A DNA stretch of 64,000 nucleotides from Prostheceraeus crozeri (taxonomy: Eukaryota > Platyhelminthes > Polycladida > Euryleptidae), in assembly GCA_907163375.1 (NCBI GenBank), contig CAJQUW010014401.1, forward strand, positions 124,001 through 188,000, given 5' to 3'. Shown piece by piece: positions 12,501 to 26,090 of the stretch. Position 1 is the stretch's first letter. Each line of letters begins with the position of its first letter. The notes under the pieces are model-generated. The model was not told the DNA's origin, made no database searches, and saw nothing but the letters and a program-made list of their open reading frames with translations. The position numbers and the translations under genes are program-made.

Positions 12501-14750
12501 AAATTTCAAGTTAATTGAATAATTATTTAGCATGACATTTCCGAAATTGTGCAATTTCATGATGTGAGTAATCCTCTGAAATGTCTTTATCTGCACATTT
12601 GATTCCAAATCTGAAATTTTCAAAACTTCTCTTAACAAATATAATGAAAGTAATGATGCTGTTAGAGCTTCCTCGAGTTGCTGATGTTATTAGAGAGTCC
12701 ATTATTTCATTAATTCATAATGCAGCTAGAGTTGTTATTAAAATTATAAGAGAAGAGTAACACTTAGTTTCTGACACAGATCTCCGAATTATTTTGGCAG
12801 TTGGTACATGCCGCTTCCCGAAGATTTTAGTCACCGACCGACCTTTGAGATGGCACCTCGAACACACGTAAAAGCAAAATGACAAGAAGACATGTATCAG
12901 GGGTTTTTTCAGACAACAATCGGAGCAAAATCCCCTCGTCCTTCCTAAAATCAAGTCCCTACAGCATAATTTATTGCATCTATCCGGCCAATGTGCACCA
13001 CCATCATTTCAATACATTGCAGCTGAAAAGATTACCTGAAGTTTTTAGTGTGGACAGTAAGTCAAAGTCATGAAAATTTAATGAATAGAACAAACTTATA
13101 CTTGATAGGCTGGCAAAGAATGCACATAGGCGCTTCACAGCAAGAACTTAGTGCATTCCATGTTCATAAAAGGTAATTCATTCAATGATGACCATGATTT
13201 CTTGAAAGTCAGTGATAAGACCGATCGCTACTATTGAAATCGGAAAATCGTTTGTAGAATCTTTTACAGGCATGCTGCAATATCATGCTGTTCAGGAGGG
13301 TTTGCAATGGATAATGAAGTTTAGTCTTGCACGAATTGAGAATGAAAATCTGTGGTCACAAGATCAACCTTTATTACTTTATTTCATGCGGTATACAGGC
13401 CTTGTTTATTGTCAATTCTTATTGACATTAAAGCATTCGACATCTCTCGAGTGGATGATACTCTGTGTGTAATTTTAGGTCAAGCGGAATATACATGTAC
13501 ATAAGATGCTATTTGAAGATGTACTAGACAGAGAAGCTCTGAGTTAGATCCGGTGCTTGAGTCCTCTATATTGACTTCAGTAGCAAAGATCTCTGATTAC
13601 TATGGCACAAACGAATATTATGCAGGTGATGTGAAATTCTCATGAGCAGTTGGTAAACAATTTTGTGAACAGGCGGTAGGCATATTGAGAGCTGCAAGTT
13701 CGTTAGCGGATTTTTTTATCAAAGATGATCAAAAAACTTAAAAATGCATCACAACTTCCCCAATTATAAGGTATCTGATGATATCTCTATAAACCTATAA
13801 ACAGTCTATAAACAACGGAGTATTCGCAACCACGACAAAGCATATTCTAATATATTTTCTCCGCTTCTGCATCTATTATCACAGAAGTAAACGTATGGTC
13901 TAGACTAGATTTTGTCTATGAAAATGTATTTCATTATTTGTAAGCATCTATTGATTCAACTTTCAATATGGAAATTGCGATGTTAGAAGCAAACAATGAA
14001 ATGTTATGATGACTACTGGAATAACGTAACAATAAAACAGGAACAGCAAACATCAAAGCGAGTATTTGAATTGCGAAATTTCGCAACAATAAATCAAGAA
14101 ATGAATCATAACATTTGAGCTAAGAAATCAATGAAGGGGAATATCCATAACGACGATGGATAATGAAGCATCAAGTTTATGGAACAAATCTTCAAAGCTG
14201 AAGAAGAAATCGCTTTTTCGGAAAGCTGAGGATGAAATTTGGAAAATTAGGAAGAAGAAGAATTAGGAAAATCACGAATCATTGAAAAAGAAACTACATA
14301 CTCATGTTAATCAAATGTCATTTTCAAAAATAGAAACAGCGAAATCAAACACACCGAATAATGCTATTACCAGAATATTCAGTACTTCACTATATAACTA
14401 GAAGCAAGAGCATTAGCAATTGAGGAATTGCCGAAGTGTGCTTTCATGGCAGTTGCCTGTTGTCAATCGTCGGAGCTAACTATCCATGATTTCACCAAAG
14501 TTCTTGAACTTCCTGTGCATTCGAGTAACATTACAATAATCAACAATTATTATCCATCTTGCGGTCTATCTTAAATATGATAACCAATGCGAGACATGGA
14601 TCAGGGTTCTGCGTGTCTCATCAAGGTGACAATTATCGCATTAGCTACATATGAATTTGTACAAAAATCGCAGCCATCAATGCTTTAATTTATCGAGACA
14701 AAATTCTTTGTAGCAATCATGATTTTTTATAAAAAATTATGGAGATGTTT
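9525..14750. other. No gene recognised
   Basis: Over 5 kb of AT-rich host DNA. No frame here shows a domain signature. The plus-strand frames at 11,188-11,442 and 13,212-13,472 are the longest and look random. No structured repeat was found by eye. Confidence 0.4.
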
Positions 14751-14757
14751 TGCTTAT

Positions 14758-14893
14758 CAAATCTCAACAGATGTAACCCCCACGACACATGTTTTGGGTT
14801 GGTGGGCCATATTGGGCGTAGGTAGAACCAACGACGTTGATGACGATATATGACGTGCAAGCATAGCCTCATAACCACAAGGCCACCAGACCA
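14758..14893 (-). repeat. Decayed copy of the tRNA-like/hammerhead repeat
   Basis: Read on the minus strand, this begins with GGCCTTGTGGTTA and ends with GGGGTTACATCTGTTGAGA, the same flanks as the repeat at 1.2-1.4 kb. A B-box-like GGTTCTACC remains. The CTGATGA core has been lost, while ACATGTGTCGTGG around the cleavage region is still recognisable. It is therefore an old, single-armed and probably inactive relative. Confidence 0.65.
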
Positions 14894-14899
14894 ACCTCT

Positions 14900-16250
14900 T
14901 CAAAATTCGAGACAGTTCCTATGCTTGTTCGAAACTATTCTACTTGAAAAAGAAATATGTGTATAAGAGGACATAAAGCTGCTTATGTTGTCAATTGCAT
15001 CCTACTGCAAAAACACAAGTTTGCCACGTTTTTAAATATATTCAAAGCTTATTACATCTTTCCCTACAGTGGCGGTGACGTGACGCGTTTTTTCTGTGGC
15101 CCCTTGGAGCGAAGCTGTCTGACCAACGATGTTGTGACCTTTAGTTTTAGAGCATTTTCAAATGTCTATATTGGAAGGTGAAATTTAAGACCTACGAGTA
15201 TATTGGAAAGTACTTTTTAAGTCTGTAATTTGCTACTCTTTGCAATAATGGTCTGCGATACTTTTCAACGAAATGTATCGATTTTCATTAGGAGAATTGT
15301 CTTTTATGAATATGAGTCCATATTTCGTAATGATCTGTTATACCATAGACATTGACTAAATTGATGGAAATTCAAATGCTATGTAAATAATACTTATTCA
15401 ATTCCTTAGCATTAATGGTCCAAAAAAGTAGTCATTTTTTAGTGTTTTCTTAATCATTTGAATTGTTGTTTATCTACTAGTCCTCCTTTTTTATAATCAC
15501 GTTTGAATTTACTTGGAACCAGTGTTTCGGAACCGAAGTCGCCCGAAGCTGTGGTAGATAGTCGCAGCCGTAGCCGTGGCAGCTGGACAATGGCTCCGAA
15601 ACCCTGCTTGGAATTGTAGAACATAATTTCACAGATGCATTGCAATGGTTGCTTTTGAAGGAAAATCTTTCACACTCCGTATAGTACTGTGGTAGGTCCT
15701 ATTCCTTTCCGAAATCAAACTTATCATTATGATTCTGCGCTCATAAATATTATATCATTGCATTTAACCAGCTTGGCATCGCAAATAGCAATCAGTTCCG
15801 CAATTTATGTTCAAATTTAATAAAATTTCAAAATTTTTAAAAAATGTTCAAAATTGTTGTTTATAAAATTTGAATTGCTAATTGACATCGATGCGCGATA
15901 GAGCGCGGTGTGGACAAGGGTAAAAGATCTAGCGCTCCCTCTAGCAAAAATTCGTAATCTTGAAGCCACTGAGGCTCCCGTCATTCCTCATAAAGGAAAG
16001 GTTGAATTTTCTCCGATATTGAACATTTCAATTCTTCGATTTCTCTTTTATTAGTAAAATGCTGTAACAAGGCATCAAAGTTATTCTTTCAATAACTTGT
16101 ATACTGACCTCCAGCTGCGAAAAACCTCTCAATTCGAGCTGACATATGATGCTCGCTGGTCCTGATGACGTCGTTGCAGTGATGAGCATGATTTAAAAAC
16201 TAACGACTCGACTCGGATTTCCTTTGAATCTCAACTTTCGCAATCGATTT
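14900..16250. other. No gene recognised
   Basis: Short unconvincing frames only. Nothing structured was seen. Confidence 0.4.
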
Positions 16251-16274
16251 TTAAGGCAACCCTATAAGTTCTCA

Positions 16275-16620
16275 TTAGGGTTTAAATCGAAACCATTTCC
16301 CGAGCATAGTAACTCGTGCAAACTCATGAAAGTCTTGACTGTTCAAGCTGTGTGGTAAGGTGCCAAGTGATGAGTGGTGAGCCCAATTCGTTCCTTTGAA
16401 ATATTTTCCTGCCTGGGGAACCGCACGATGTTGCAGCACATTCAGATACTGGTCAGCGTAATTGGACCCTCGCAGACACAAAGTCGCTCCATTCCTTAGA
16501 AGCTTGTGTCCCAAAAACAAAGAGTTTGAGGCGATGTTTAAAGTGCAGCTGCATTAGACTCAGCTGCAATGCTCTGCTGCATTAGCATACTGAGCTGCTC
16601 CTACCCTGATATGGGTTCCC
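16275..16620 (-). pseudogene. Possible Tc1-like transposase relic
   Basis: On the minus strand a frame reads ...QYLNVLQHRAVP then ...GKWFRFKP. This resembles the region before the second Asp and the final SPDLNP-like block of Tc1-family transposases, with the key residues eroded. Upstream codons (about 16,520-16,620) continue in a similar style. No inverted repeats were found. The assignment is tentative and the sequence is clearly non-functional. Confidence 0.3.
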
Positions 16621-17229
16621 TCGACGACCAGCGATTGAATTGCGTCTTCTGATGACAATTCTCTGCCAACTGCACCTTTTGAAGAATCCAAAAACAGCGA
16701 TAATGTTTCATGTCGATTTGAACGTGTTCTTTCTTTTTAGTTACAATTCATCTTATTTGTCCAAAAACTCATTATTAGAGATGTGTCGAAGATTCAATTG
16801 ACTTGGATAACGTCAATAATGGCTGTAATAACTTGCTAGTGATGATTGAAAATCGAAATTTTTAATCGATAGTGACACGAAAGCAACATTACGATGCATG
16901 ATTCAAATGACTTAAATAGAAAGTTGATAGTGAAAATATGTCGAGGAACTGCAAACTTAGACGGTTTCATTAACGAATGCCTATAGGGCCTAATAGGGCC
17001 GGGACTAGCAGGGTCTAACAGGCCTCCCAAGATCAAAATATTGTTACAAATTATCAGTTATAGAATGGAAATTATGAAAACTTGTTGCTAATTACATAGT
17101 ACTTATTTGTAGAGCAAAATGACGTTATGAAAATACAGAGTTATCAAACTCTGTCACGTTCTGTTCGAGGAGTATTCAATGATTTGAGTAGAACCCTTCT
17201 CTTCTTCTTCTTCCTCAGTCATTGTCAAT

Positions 17230-18340
17230 CCACTGCTGGATGAAGGCCTCCACATGAGTTCCCAAGTTGTCCTGTTCTGGGCTGCTCGAATTCAGTTGGC
17301 TCCTCCTACCGTCTTGAATGATATTATCCACCCAACGAGTCTTCTGTCTTCCTTTCCGTCTCTTTCCGTCTCTAGGATACTATTCTGTCACATCATTTGT
17401 CCAACGTCCGTCCTTCTGCCGTACAACATGCCGCGCCCATCTTCACTTTTGTTTTGCTGCCTCTTTAACACATCTTTGACTCCAGTTCTTTGTCTTATCC
17501 AGGTGTTCCTCTTCTTGTCTCTTCCTGAAATTTTCAGCATCGATCTTTCCATCGCTCGCTGTGTAGTGCTTAATTTCATATTTTGCTTCTTTGTTGTCCA
17601 CCACGTCTCGCTTCCGTATATCAACATCGGTAGAATGCATTGGACGAAAGCCTTCCTTTTTAGGCATATTGGGAGGTCGCTTTTGAATACTACATCGCCT
17701 CTGCTGAATTTCTGCTTCCGCTCCTTCTGTCATGCTCATCACTTGGCCCAAGTATACGTATCGATCCACCTCCTCTATCTCTACGCCATTTATCATAATT
17801 CGGCACGGTGTCATGAATTTGCTTCTCATTACCTTAGTTTTCTCGGCATTGAGTTTCAATCCACTTAAGCTGCTTGAATCTGAGATTTCATCAATCATTT
17901 CTTCTGCGTCTTCCATTTTTTGGCGAATAATATGATGTCGTCTGCAAACTTGAGGTGGCTAAGGTATCTGCCACTGATTGATACACCCTTTTGGCTCCAA
18001 TCTAACTTCTTGAATATCTCCTTCAGAAGGGCCGTGACCAGCTTCGGTGCCTTACTCCTCTTTTAATGTCAAAAGGTTTACTTTCGTCTTCCATTCTTAT
18101 CACTGACTTTGCTTCATTGTAGAGTTTTTTTAATATATCTATGTATTGGATATCAACTCCTTGTTTCTCTAGAGCTTTGAATACACATCCATTTTTTTAC
18201 AAAGTCAAGTGCTTTTTCAAAGTCAATGAAGCCAATAGAGAGTGGTTGGTGGTACTCACTCGCTTTCTCGATCAGCTGGCTCACAGTATAAATGTGGTCT
18301 CGTAGAATAAATTTGAGTAGAACCCAATTCCACCTTAATA
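17230..18340 (-). pseudogene. RTE-type non-LTR reverse transcriptase fragment
   Basis: Minus-strand pieces in several frames align in order to the reverse transcriptase of RTE-like elements: a finger/palm block ending GFIDFEKALD (about 18,200-18,330), FADDIILFA (the catalytic Asp-Asp box, about 17,930-17,965), GLKLNAEKTKVM (about 17,840) and the C-terminal LIYGSETWWTTKK and QRAMERSMLKISGRDK blocks (17,390-17,630). The frame changes at least three times and the endonuclease domain is missing, so this is a dead 5'-truncated copy. The 204-codon plus-strand frame over it is antisense shadow. Confidence 0.85.
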
Positions 18341-18349
18341 GCATAAAGG

Positions 18350-20370
18350 AAGACTTATACTAGTAAGGTATTGAAAAGTAGTCTTGATTATTTTACAAGA
18401 ATCATATCGACTGATTATGTGCACGCTGTAAAAGGCGATGCGACGGGAGAAACATCATCGAAAAATGTGTGACATTTTGCAGACTCTGCATGCATGCATG
18501 CTACGTAAAATTATAGCCTTTTTGAGGATTGGTATGAGAAAAGCTTAGTAGCAAAGTGATAAAATTGAATTACCGAACCATCGAAGCATAAATATCACCA
18601 CTTTACCAAAAAGGTGCTGATGCTTCTACATTTCAAATATTAAATCTCAAACTAAGGTTACACGACAATTGAGGTATCAGGCTGCTCGCCTCCTTGTCCC
18701 AAAATAGGATTTCCTATGGTTTTACTTGCAAAGTTTTAACGACGCACGATTTGATAACGGTTTTTCTGAGTCTGCGAGTTAAACACAGAAAGTATCAAAA
18801 ACAATCACAGGAGTTTATTGAATATCATTGCAATTGTAAATTATTTGTTTATTCTACTCTCTGGCACCGCCGCTGACAATACCAGCAGCCGATTGGTGGC
18901 AACATAGAAATCTTAATGAAGGGCGGATAGAGCTTTCATTGAATGACGTTACAACACACCCTTGAAAAGTATCAAATTAATTATCAAAAACAGAATAATA
19001 ATGATCATAAATTTTTTTCTTGAATTAATACCCCAATATTAAGAATCGTGAGGCTTAATACATAATAACATAAACATAAATTAACATATATATAAATGAG
19101 CAATAACAAAGAAAGAAACAATCAAATGAATCGATGAAGTTCAACTTTCATAGAGATTTTCGGAACGAATATGCCTTTCACTCCGTCAATCAACTTGCTT
19201 TTGCTACTCAATGCATTGATTTTGAACCTAGGAATCAGGACACTTTCAAATTGCTCAAATTACATGTAGGTACGGTACGAATTTTTACAGACTGAAGTGA
19301 TGACAAGGCATGAAACTTTTGAATTGCCATCGTCGAAAATCACGCATGATTTGTCATCACGTTTGATCTTTTGCTTGATATATGAAGCATCACATGTCAT
19401 TATCGGGGTTCATTTAATTCCTCGTATGCTTTCATTATTATTTTGAATATCCTAAATAAACGAAGAATGAAATAAAATAAAGGAACAAAGTTTGTGTTCA
19501 TATTCAGCTGTACTAGATGTGCTTATTTGTATTCTTTAATACAGAGCATTCGTTTTAGTGTATGCATGGCAAAAAAGTATACAATTTTCAGGCGATATTA
19601 TATTGCAATAAAAAACCGGTTAATGTCAACAAACCTGACACCGGATGAAAATCAATGGCACGAAATTATGTGGGTGGGCTAAAATGATGTGGACCGGTAG
19701 GGTCAAGAACTTAGAAAAATAGCGTCCGACAGTTACTTTGAGCATTCAACAAGCTCCTTGATGATAATGTTAGCTCATTGCGTGATTAATTAACTTCTGA
19801 AAATGAAGCAAGCTGCATGCACTTCGCTGCTCGAAAATTTCAGCCTTGGTGAAATCATCACCCACAAAATGTGGGCATAATTTAATAAAAGTAATTCCGC
19901 TTTGCATCAGAAGAATCAGAGCTCTTGGAATACTTATTTGTTATGTAACTTTTTCAGGGTTAAAGCGAAATTAATTGTGTCACCGATGCCATAGTCCTTG
20001 CCCTTCATCAGGGGTTAGTGAATTTAACTTGTCATACTTATTACATTTTCACTTATAAATTGGCTGCAATATCAATCAAGCTGAAATACTAAACTCTTGG
20101 AGGTCAGGTTTGTCCTATTTCCTAAAAGCAAAATGACACATAGTCAGTTCCAAGAAAATTTTGCGATTGATCAGTTGAAAGCCGATATTCGATTTGAAAT
20201 AGATAGCACAGCTTTTCAGTCATGGTAATGGCTCTATACTAAGAAGGCTAGTATAAAGGAGTAAAGTAGTATAAGTGTATAAAGTAGTAGTAATATACTA
20301 GTATAAACTAGTATAAGCCTCATACATAAAGGCTCTATATGTTTAATGTAATAAGACACCAGATGGTACA
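18350..20370. other. No gene recognised; short GTATAA repeats
   Basis: AT-rich host DNA. About 20,245-20,320 holds irregular repeats of TAGTATAA just outside the Harbinger element. No coding signal was seen. Confidence 0.4.
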
Positions 20371-20530
20371 TAAGGCTGGAGTTACATAGAACGTCACGTT
20401 TCACGTTTGACGTGTCACGCTTCACGTTTCACGACTCATCGCTTCACGCTTTGCGACTCACGATTCACATAGGCATCACGTCATTTCCTTTTCACGCCGG
20501 TTGTTATTTTATCACTGTTGTGTATGCGAA

Positions 20531-22918
20531 ATGGACGTCTCTCCTGATGAAGCTATTGTCATCTATTTGATTCTTCGCAAACGAAGAAACAGACGACGGA
20601 AGCGAGCTGTATGGGCGCGCGAGCATTTTCTGCTGAGACCGAAACTTGGAGAGTTTTTTCGGACCTACAGAAGTCTGAAAGACAACCCTGATCCAGACCT
20701 ATTTTTCAACTACATGCGAATGTCGTACGAAAGTTTTGCTGAGCTCCTATCCTTGGTTCGCCCTCATCTGACACCCAAAGGATCAAATTGGAGAACACCC
20801 ATCTCAGCTGAGGAGAAATTGGTTTTGACTCTTCGGTGAGTAAGCTTTGATATTTCTAATATAGGCTTTGCACTAGCGCAATGTGTGATTAATTGCCTTT
20901 AACAAAATTTTCCATGTAGTTAACAAAATCACTTATCAGCAATTTTGTGCAAGACATTCGAACTTTTTTGACACTTGTGACTGTAGGCCTAATGCATGTG
21001 ATATTTGATGGACCACAAACTACAAACTTTGGTTGATGAAATTTTTGAGACAATTGGCATAAAATTCTATATGTAAGCAGAATCCCTCTTTGAGCATTTA
21101 ATTGAGATCTTCATAATATTATGATTTTAATTTCCTAATTTTTCACAGCAAGGACAATGCAACTCCACTTGGAATTCAAAGAACAAATTAATCCAAAAAT
21201 ATTTATTGCAGCTGAACTCGACAAAACTGAACTGGACAAAATCACTAAAAACTTGATTGATCGCGCAAAAGTTTTAACACGTTTATTTGAAAGTCAATAT
21301 ATGTGTCATCAGGCAAGCTTTGTACTTGAGAGAGGAGTGATTTGAGGAACATCAGACGTGGCGATTCTTGATTCTTGTCTTCCAAGCTTTTCGTCAGAGC
21401 CTTTACAAGCGATCCTCCTCACTCACTTCTCTATGTCGTTTCTTACCTCTCTTGTTCAGAGGACTTTCTGTGACACCAAGGACCGAGGCACTCCGTGACT
21501 GCAAAAAACTGGGATCCATTTGAGAAGCAGCAAGCTCAAGAGTGTCAAAATTTGACAGATCCTGAAGCACGAAAGAACTGGTTAAAGGTAATTGCTCAGA
21601 TTCAACATCAGACGGATCACTCGCTATACTGCATGACGTATGTCGCTTGCTCTTTGAGCTCTTAAGAAAATTCATGGCTTTCTCGAACTTCCATGCTGCC
21701 GCTGACGCCGCACTTCCAAAGCGCTTTTCCTTGCGTTTTAGGGCATTGCAATAGCCTCTTTGTAGCTGGTTCCAGACAACCTTCGCCTCTGTGCCTGAAT
21801 GTAGAAACCTATAGTTAAGTCCGTATCAGAAACAATGTTTACTTTATGTCACATACAACTGCCTGAATTGCATGTCTAATTGTCAATCATAGCATCTGGC
21901 ATTCTGCGCAAAAGTTCTACCAACTGAGTTACCATCTCGTCTGGATGGCGCTCGCTTTAAAGCCTTCCTTGTTAGCAACTTTGTTTTTAGATGGCTATAC
22001 AAGGACTTGAACTACAATTTATATGGCCAAATGGCACTTGACTTTCACTTTCCGAATATCTAAATACAGTAGAATTGTGTGAAGAACCAAGCGCTCTGAT
22101 CAACTGAGATACTGTCATAGTTATAGGCCCTACATGTACTTAATCATATCATTTCACATTTTCAGACATCTTGCAACTGGATCATCGTTTTCCTCCATGA
22201 GCGTTCCCTTTCACACTTCTCCAGCATCCATTGGTCAACATGTCACAGAAACTTGCCAGGTGCTATGGGAAATTCTGAAGCCGTCACCGATGCCGCTGCC
22301 TACCGCAGAAGAATGGAAGACAATTGGACAGCGCTTCGACCAACTGTGGGATTACCCCTTCACCATCGGGGCACTTGATGGAAGACACATTTCTATCCTC
22401 AATCCTGCCAAAAGTGGCTCACTCTTTTATAATTGCAAAGGATTTCCGAGCATTGTGCTGTTGGCTTTGAGCGATGCAGACTCGTGCTTTATTCTAACAG
22501 ACTGCGGTCAATACGGAAGGGTCAGTGATGCGGGAGTTTTTAACGCTTCCAAGCTTTCGTCTCATTTAGAAGATAGTAGGTTGAACATTCCCACTGAAGC
22601 TTTCAAATTGGGTGAAAACTCGGATGGCATCCCATTTGTTATTGTGGGGGATGAGGGTTTCCCTTGAAGAAGTATCTTATGAGGCCGTTCTCTTCAAAGA
22701 CTCTTAATGACCAGACAAGAATTTATAATTATAGGCATTCACGCTGCAGACGTACAGTTGAATGCGCTTTTGGCATACTCAGTAAGAAGTTTGAAATATT
22801 CCAACGGCCAATGCGTGTGGGTCCAGATAAATCCATAATCCTCACCAACGCTGCTCTCGTTTTGCACAACTTTGTTAGACGAAGAGATGAACTCCTGAAC
22901 TCCTGCCATACAGTATGA
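20531..22918 (+). pseudogene. Harbinger transposase, spliced, one frameshift
   Basis: Exon 1 runs from ATG 20,531 to 20,835 (donor GTGAGT). Exon 2 starts at 22,166 after TTTTCAG and the splice keeps the frame. Exon 1 encodes the N-terminal domain (FFNYMRMSYESFAELL, then TPKGSNWRTPISAEEKLVLTL). Exon 2 carries the DDE nuclease: IGALDGRHISI (first Asp), SDAGVFNASKL (second Asp region) and ECAFGILSKKFEIF with the catalytic Glu near the end. At about 22,660-22,667 the frame breaks after DEGFP with a TGA, and the rest continues in the next frame from 22,664. One base has probably been lost, so this copy is likely inactive. Confidence 0.85.
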
Positions 22919-23702
22919 AGACAGCAAAGCACCATCCGGGATGAAACCCTTGAAGACAATTACTGGTCGAACTTCCAATGATGGGAGGTGAAATCCGCCA
23001 GAAGATATGCAACTTTTTTAACAGCCGAGATGGCAGTGTCTCTTGGCAGAACGGACATGTTTTCCGAAATGTTGATCACTGAAGCATTTTGCATTTTTCA
23101 ACTTTCATGTTTTGAATAGCAGAATAACATCTCGAATTGATTCTGATGGCAAATATACATTTGTTGATTGAAATCAGCTAGCTCTACACATTCATGATTA
23201 GAAGAAGTGTACATGTAGACAATTTTTGTACATTCGTTAAATGGATGTGGGAATGCATGACCATACATGAGGTATCAAATGAAAATGATGAATGTGTCGG
23301 CTTAATAAAATCAAAATTTTTCTCCTATATATTCTGAATCAACATTCAAAAACATTCAGCTACATGAGCATATACATGTACATGCATTTTGTACGCGGTA
23401 TGAGTTCGACATAGTGTACATTTCCTCCATGTATGATGCTTTGCGACAAATTTAGGCGAATATATCGAAATCAAAGCAAACCATCACTTACCGTCAGGAG
23501 CGGGGAGGCGCTGATCAATTGCCTCCCACACTTGCTTCCGCTGGTCCTTGTTCTTATAATCGGGATGTGTAGGATCCCACAGCAGCTCATTTTCCTGCAC
23601 GTGGGCACACAACTCTTCCTTGTAAGCGTCCATTTTTTCACGATCAGCAAATACAGATGAAAGCCTGTACTGCTTCAAATTGTCCCCATTATAAAACATC
23701 AT
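21403..23702 (-). CDS. Harbinger second ORF: MADF/trihelix DNA-binding protein
   Basis: Two exons on the minus strand: 23,702-23,493 (or 23,492; donor GTAAGT) and 21,794-21,403 (acceptor ATTCAG). The splice joins a codon in phase 1 and keeps the frame. Exon 1 has the start of a MADF/Myb-like domain (ENELLWDPTHPDYKN, KQVWEAIDQRL). Exon 2 continues it (WNQLQRGYCNALKRK) and ends in a Ser-rich tail. In this group the second protein helps bring the transposase to the nucleus and the element ends. No stop or frameshift was seen, so it may still be intact although its transposase is broken. ATG at 23,702 is the first of two adjacent candidates. Confidence 0.75.
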
Positions 23703-23953
23703 CCAATCACATTTCAGTCTGCGATGCTGACATACAATCTTTTCTTTTTCACGTCACTTTTAATGGTCGGAATCATTCTTCCTTTCACGCGTGAAACAGG
23801 AATGGCAGAGTGAAGACACGTGGAAAGTGACACATGAAACTCTATGTAAACGATTTCTATTCTGGCAATGCATCCATTTTTCCCTTCACGCGTGACCAGT
23901 GAAAAATGAAAAGTGAAACGTGAAACGTGACGTTCTATGTAACTCCAGCCTAA

Positions 23954-26086
23954 GAAACTACTCTATCATTGTATATAAAATGACAAACACACTACAAATT
24001 ACAAATGACTAAGTTTTGCAAAAAGAAGACATCTGAAATCATTAATAAGAATCATTTGGTGATGGCTGATCAAAAGCTATTAATGAATTATTAAAAGTAA
24101 TTCATTCCGTCAGATTATTGTGCTAGGAGTCACAGCTTAAGAATTCTATACCCCTAGCAGCATTTTATGAAACATGTATTCGTCAAGATAGTTTCCACAA
24201 TGTAGCACTTTTTCATTCATAAATCTCAGCCAAGTCTGCAAATTAAATTCGTCAAAACCGCAATGAATAAATGCGATCTTCATTGACAAGTTTTAGCTAA
24301 TCACTTTTAAGCTCTTCTATTACCTATAGAGACAGTTGAGCGTGACCTTAGTGATCTGCTCGCAATTTTGCTTGAGTTGAAACTATTCGAAATAATACGA
24401 AAGCAAAACTCTATCTCGATTGAAAAGGAAGCTTTTCAAAACCATTAATTGCCTTTTCAAACTGAATCAAGTAGATCCAAAGAGTTGAGCAGACTTGAGA
24501 AAATTAAATGGTTGGGCAAAATGAGTAAGATCGTGATCGAGAAATACAAAAGCCAAGTGCTACGGAAGGAAAGGTGATAGACAATGAACGTTTACATGAG
24601 CTAGCTAAGTTTCTAAAGGATGTGAGAATATTTTGAGAAGAAAAAATCGATTGTTAACCTATTGTATATTTCAAACGAAATTAACTCTTGGTATGAATAG
24701 ACAGCAGACTCTCAGAAAGACAATATCTCACCGACATATTACTTTCACTAAAAGAAGACTCTCTTAAATCTCCTTAATATCTTCTATAGAATGTGATTGA
24801 AAGCAAGAGTAATTGTCTATCAACAGAAACCTTACAAATGAATTACGAAGTTGGAGCTTCGCAGATGCACTCATTTGACTGAGTCGATTGCCAGGAAATG
24901 CAACTTAATATTGGGTTTGTCATGGTGAAATTGAAATAGTGCATGTCTTAATCCACTGATGTTCTACAACATGTCCTACAGTTTAGAGTTGATATTTTGC
25001 ACATTTGCATGCGGTACGCTTAGTCCTCCAATAAATCAATGTTCGAACCTATGTCGGATAAGTTGCTTCGATACCTGGAAAATTTATTAGGTACTGCTAA
25101 TTCAAATTATGTAATTCAGTAGTGTGTTATTTAAGAGCATGTACTGCTGTTTAACATCACTATCTTTGTGAACAGAGGATATAATGGCACTCACATTGTG
25201 TTAAATTATGCTCCACTTACAGCAATTTCTACTCATTTCTCACTGATTATTCTTCTTATCTCTGCCTCTTCTACCACTTGTCTTGGAAATCTATGAACCC
25301 GAGAGCGACAAACATGAATTAATAGATGAACATGAAAAACACTAAATTACAAAACCAGCACATTTCATAGAATTATAATCATTGTAAATGCTTGATCCTA
25401 TGTTTTAGCTGAAGTGGCCTGATCGCCAAAATGATATTATACATGTATTTTTAAGAATAAACTCATCTTCATTTCATAATTTAAGTGTGCGTCGATGATT
25501 TTTGCTTCATCGTACAGCAATTTAGAAGACAATTATTTAATTCAGGTGATTTTCTCAAAAAATCCTGTTTTTTGTTACCACATCGAAAAAAGTCAGTTGC
25601 AAACGCGACACACACAATTTTTTGCGGCGTCTTAAAATATTTGAATGAGGTATAAAAAGACGTTATTGAGAGATAGAAACCTCCGAAAGGTAGAAACCTC
25701 CGAACCTGCTCGTCCTTCGTCCTCAACAGGAAAATTCAGGCACATTCAGACAATTACTAATCTCATAAGCGCCCGTGTATTCAATTTTTCATTGATATAT
25801 TGCATGATAACTTAACATTGAGTTATCAAAGTAATAAACCTCATAAAACAGCGACCAGATTTTCAAGGTGCACTTCGGAGATGTTGGCTAAGTGGAAATA
25901 ATTGCAACTGAGTATAAATGGATTTTTCCCGTTATTTTTATCAAGCATATCAGTCTTAAACATGATATGCTTGACGACGAACCGCCTTAACATGAACACG
26001 GTCACAGCTCAATTTTTGAAAAGATGATACTTTGGAAATTTTGGCTGGAGAGCTACGAAATGCATATATTATTATAATTGCACAAA
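23954..26086. other. No gene recognised
   Basis: AT-rich host DNA between the Harbinger and piggyBac elements. Only short random frames. Confidence 0.4.
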
Positions 26087-26090
26087 TTAA

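Larger units (their letters stand above)
20374..23950. mobile_element. PIF/Harbinger transposon, complete with both genes
   Basis: Terminal inverted repeats begin GGCTGGAGTTACATAGAACG (20,374 onward, and its complement ending at 23,950). A TAA trinucleotide flanks both ends (20,371-20,373 and 23,951-23,953), the target duplication typical of the group. Inside are the two expected genes in opposite orientation: a plus-strand DDE transposase and a minus-strand MADF/trihelix DNA-binding protein. GTTTCACGT-like words recur in the subterminal regions and may be binding sites. At 3,577 bp it is full length. Confidence 0.9.

Noticed and set aside
17254..17868. Long plus-strand frame of 204 codons
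   Set aside because: It is antisense to the RTE-type reverse transcriptase relic, whose conserved motifs are on the minus strand.
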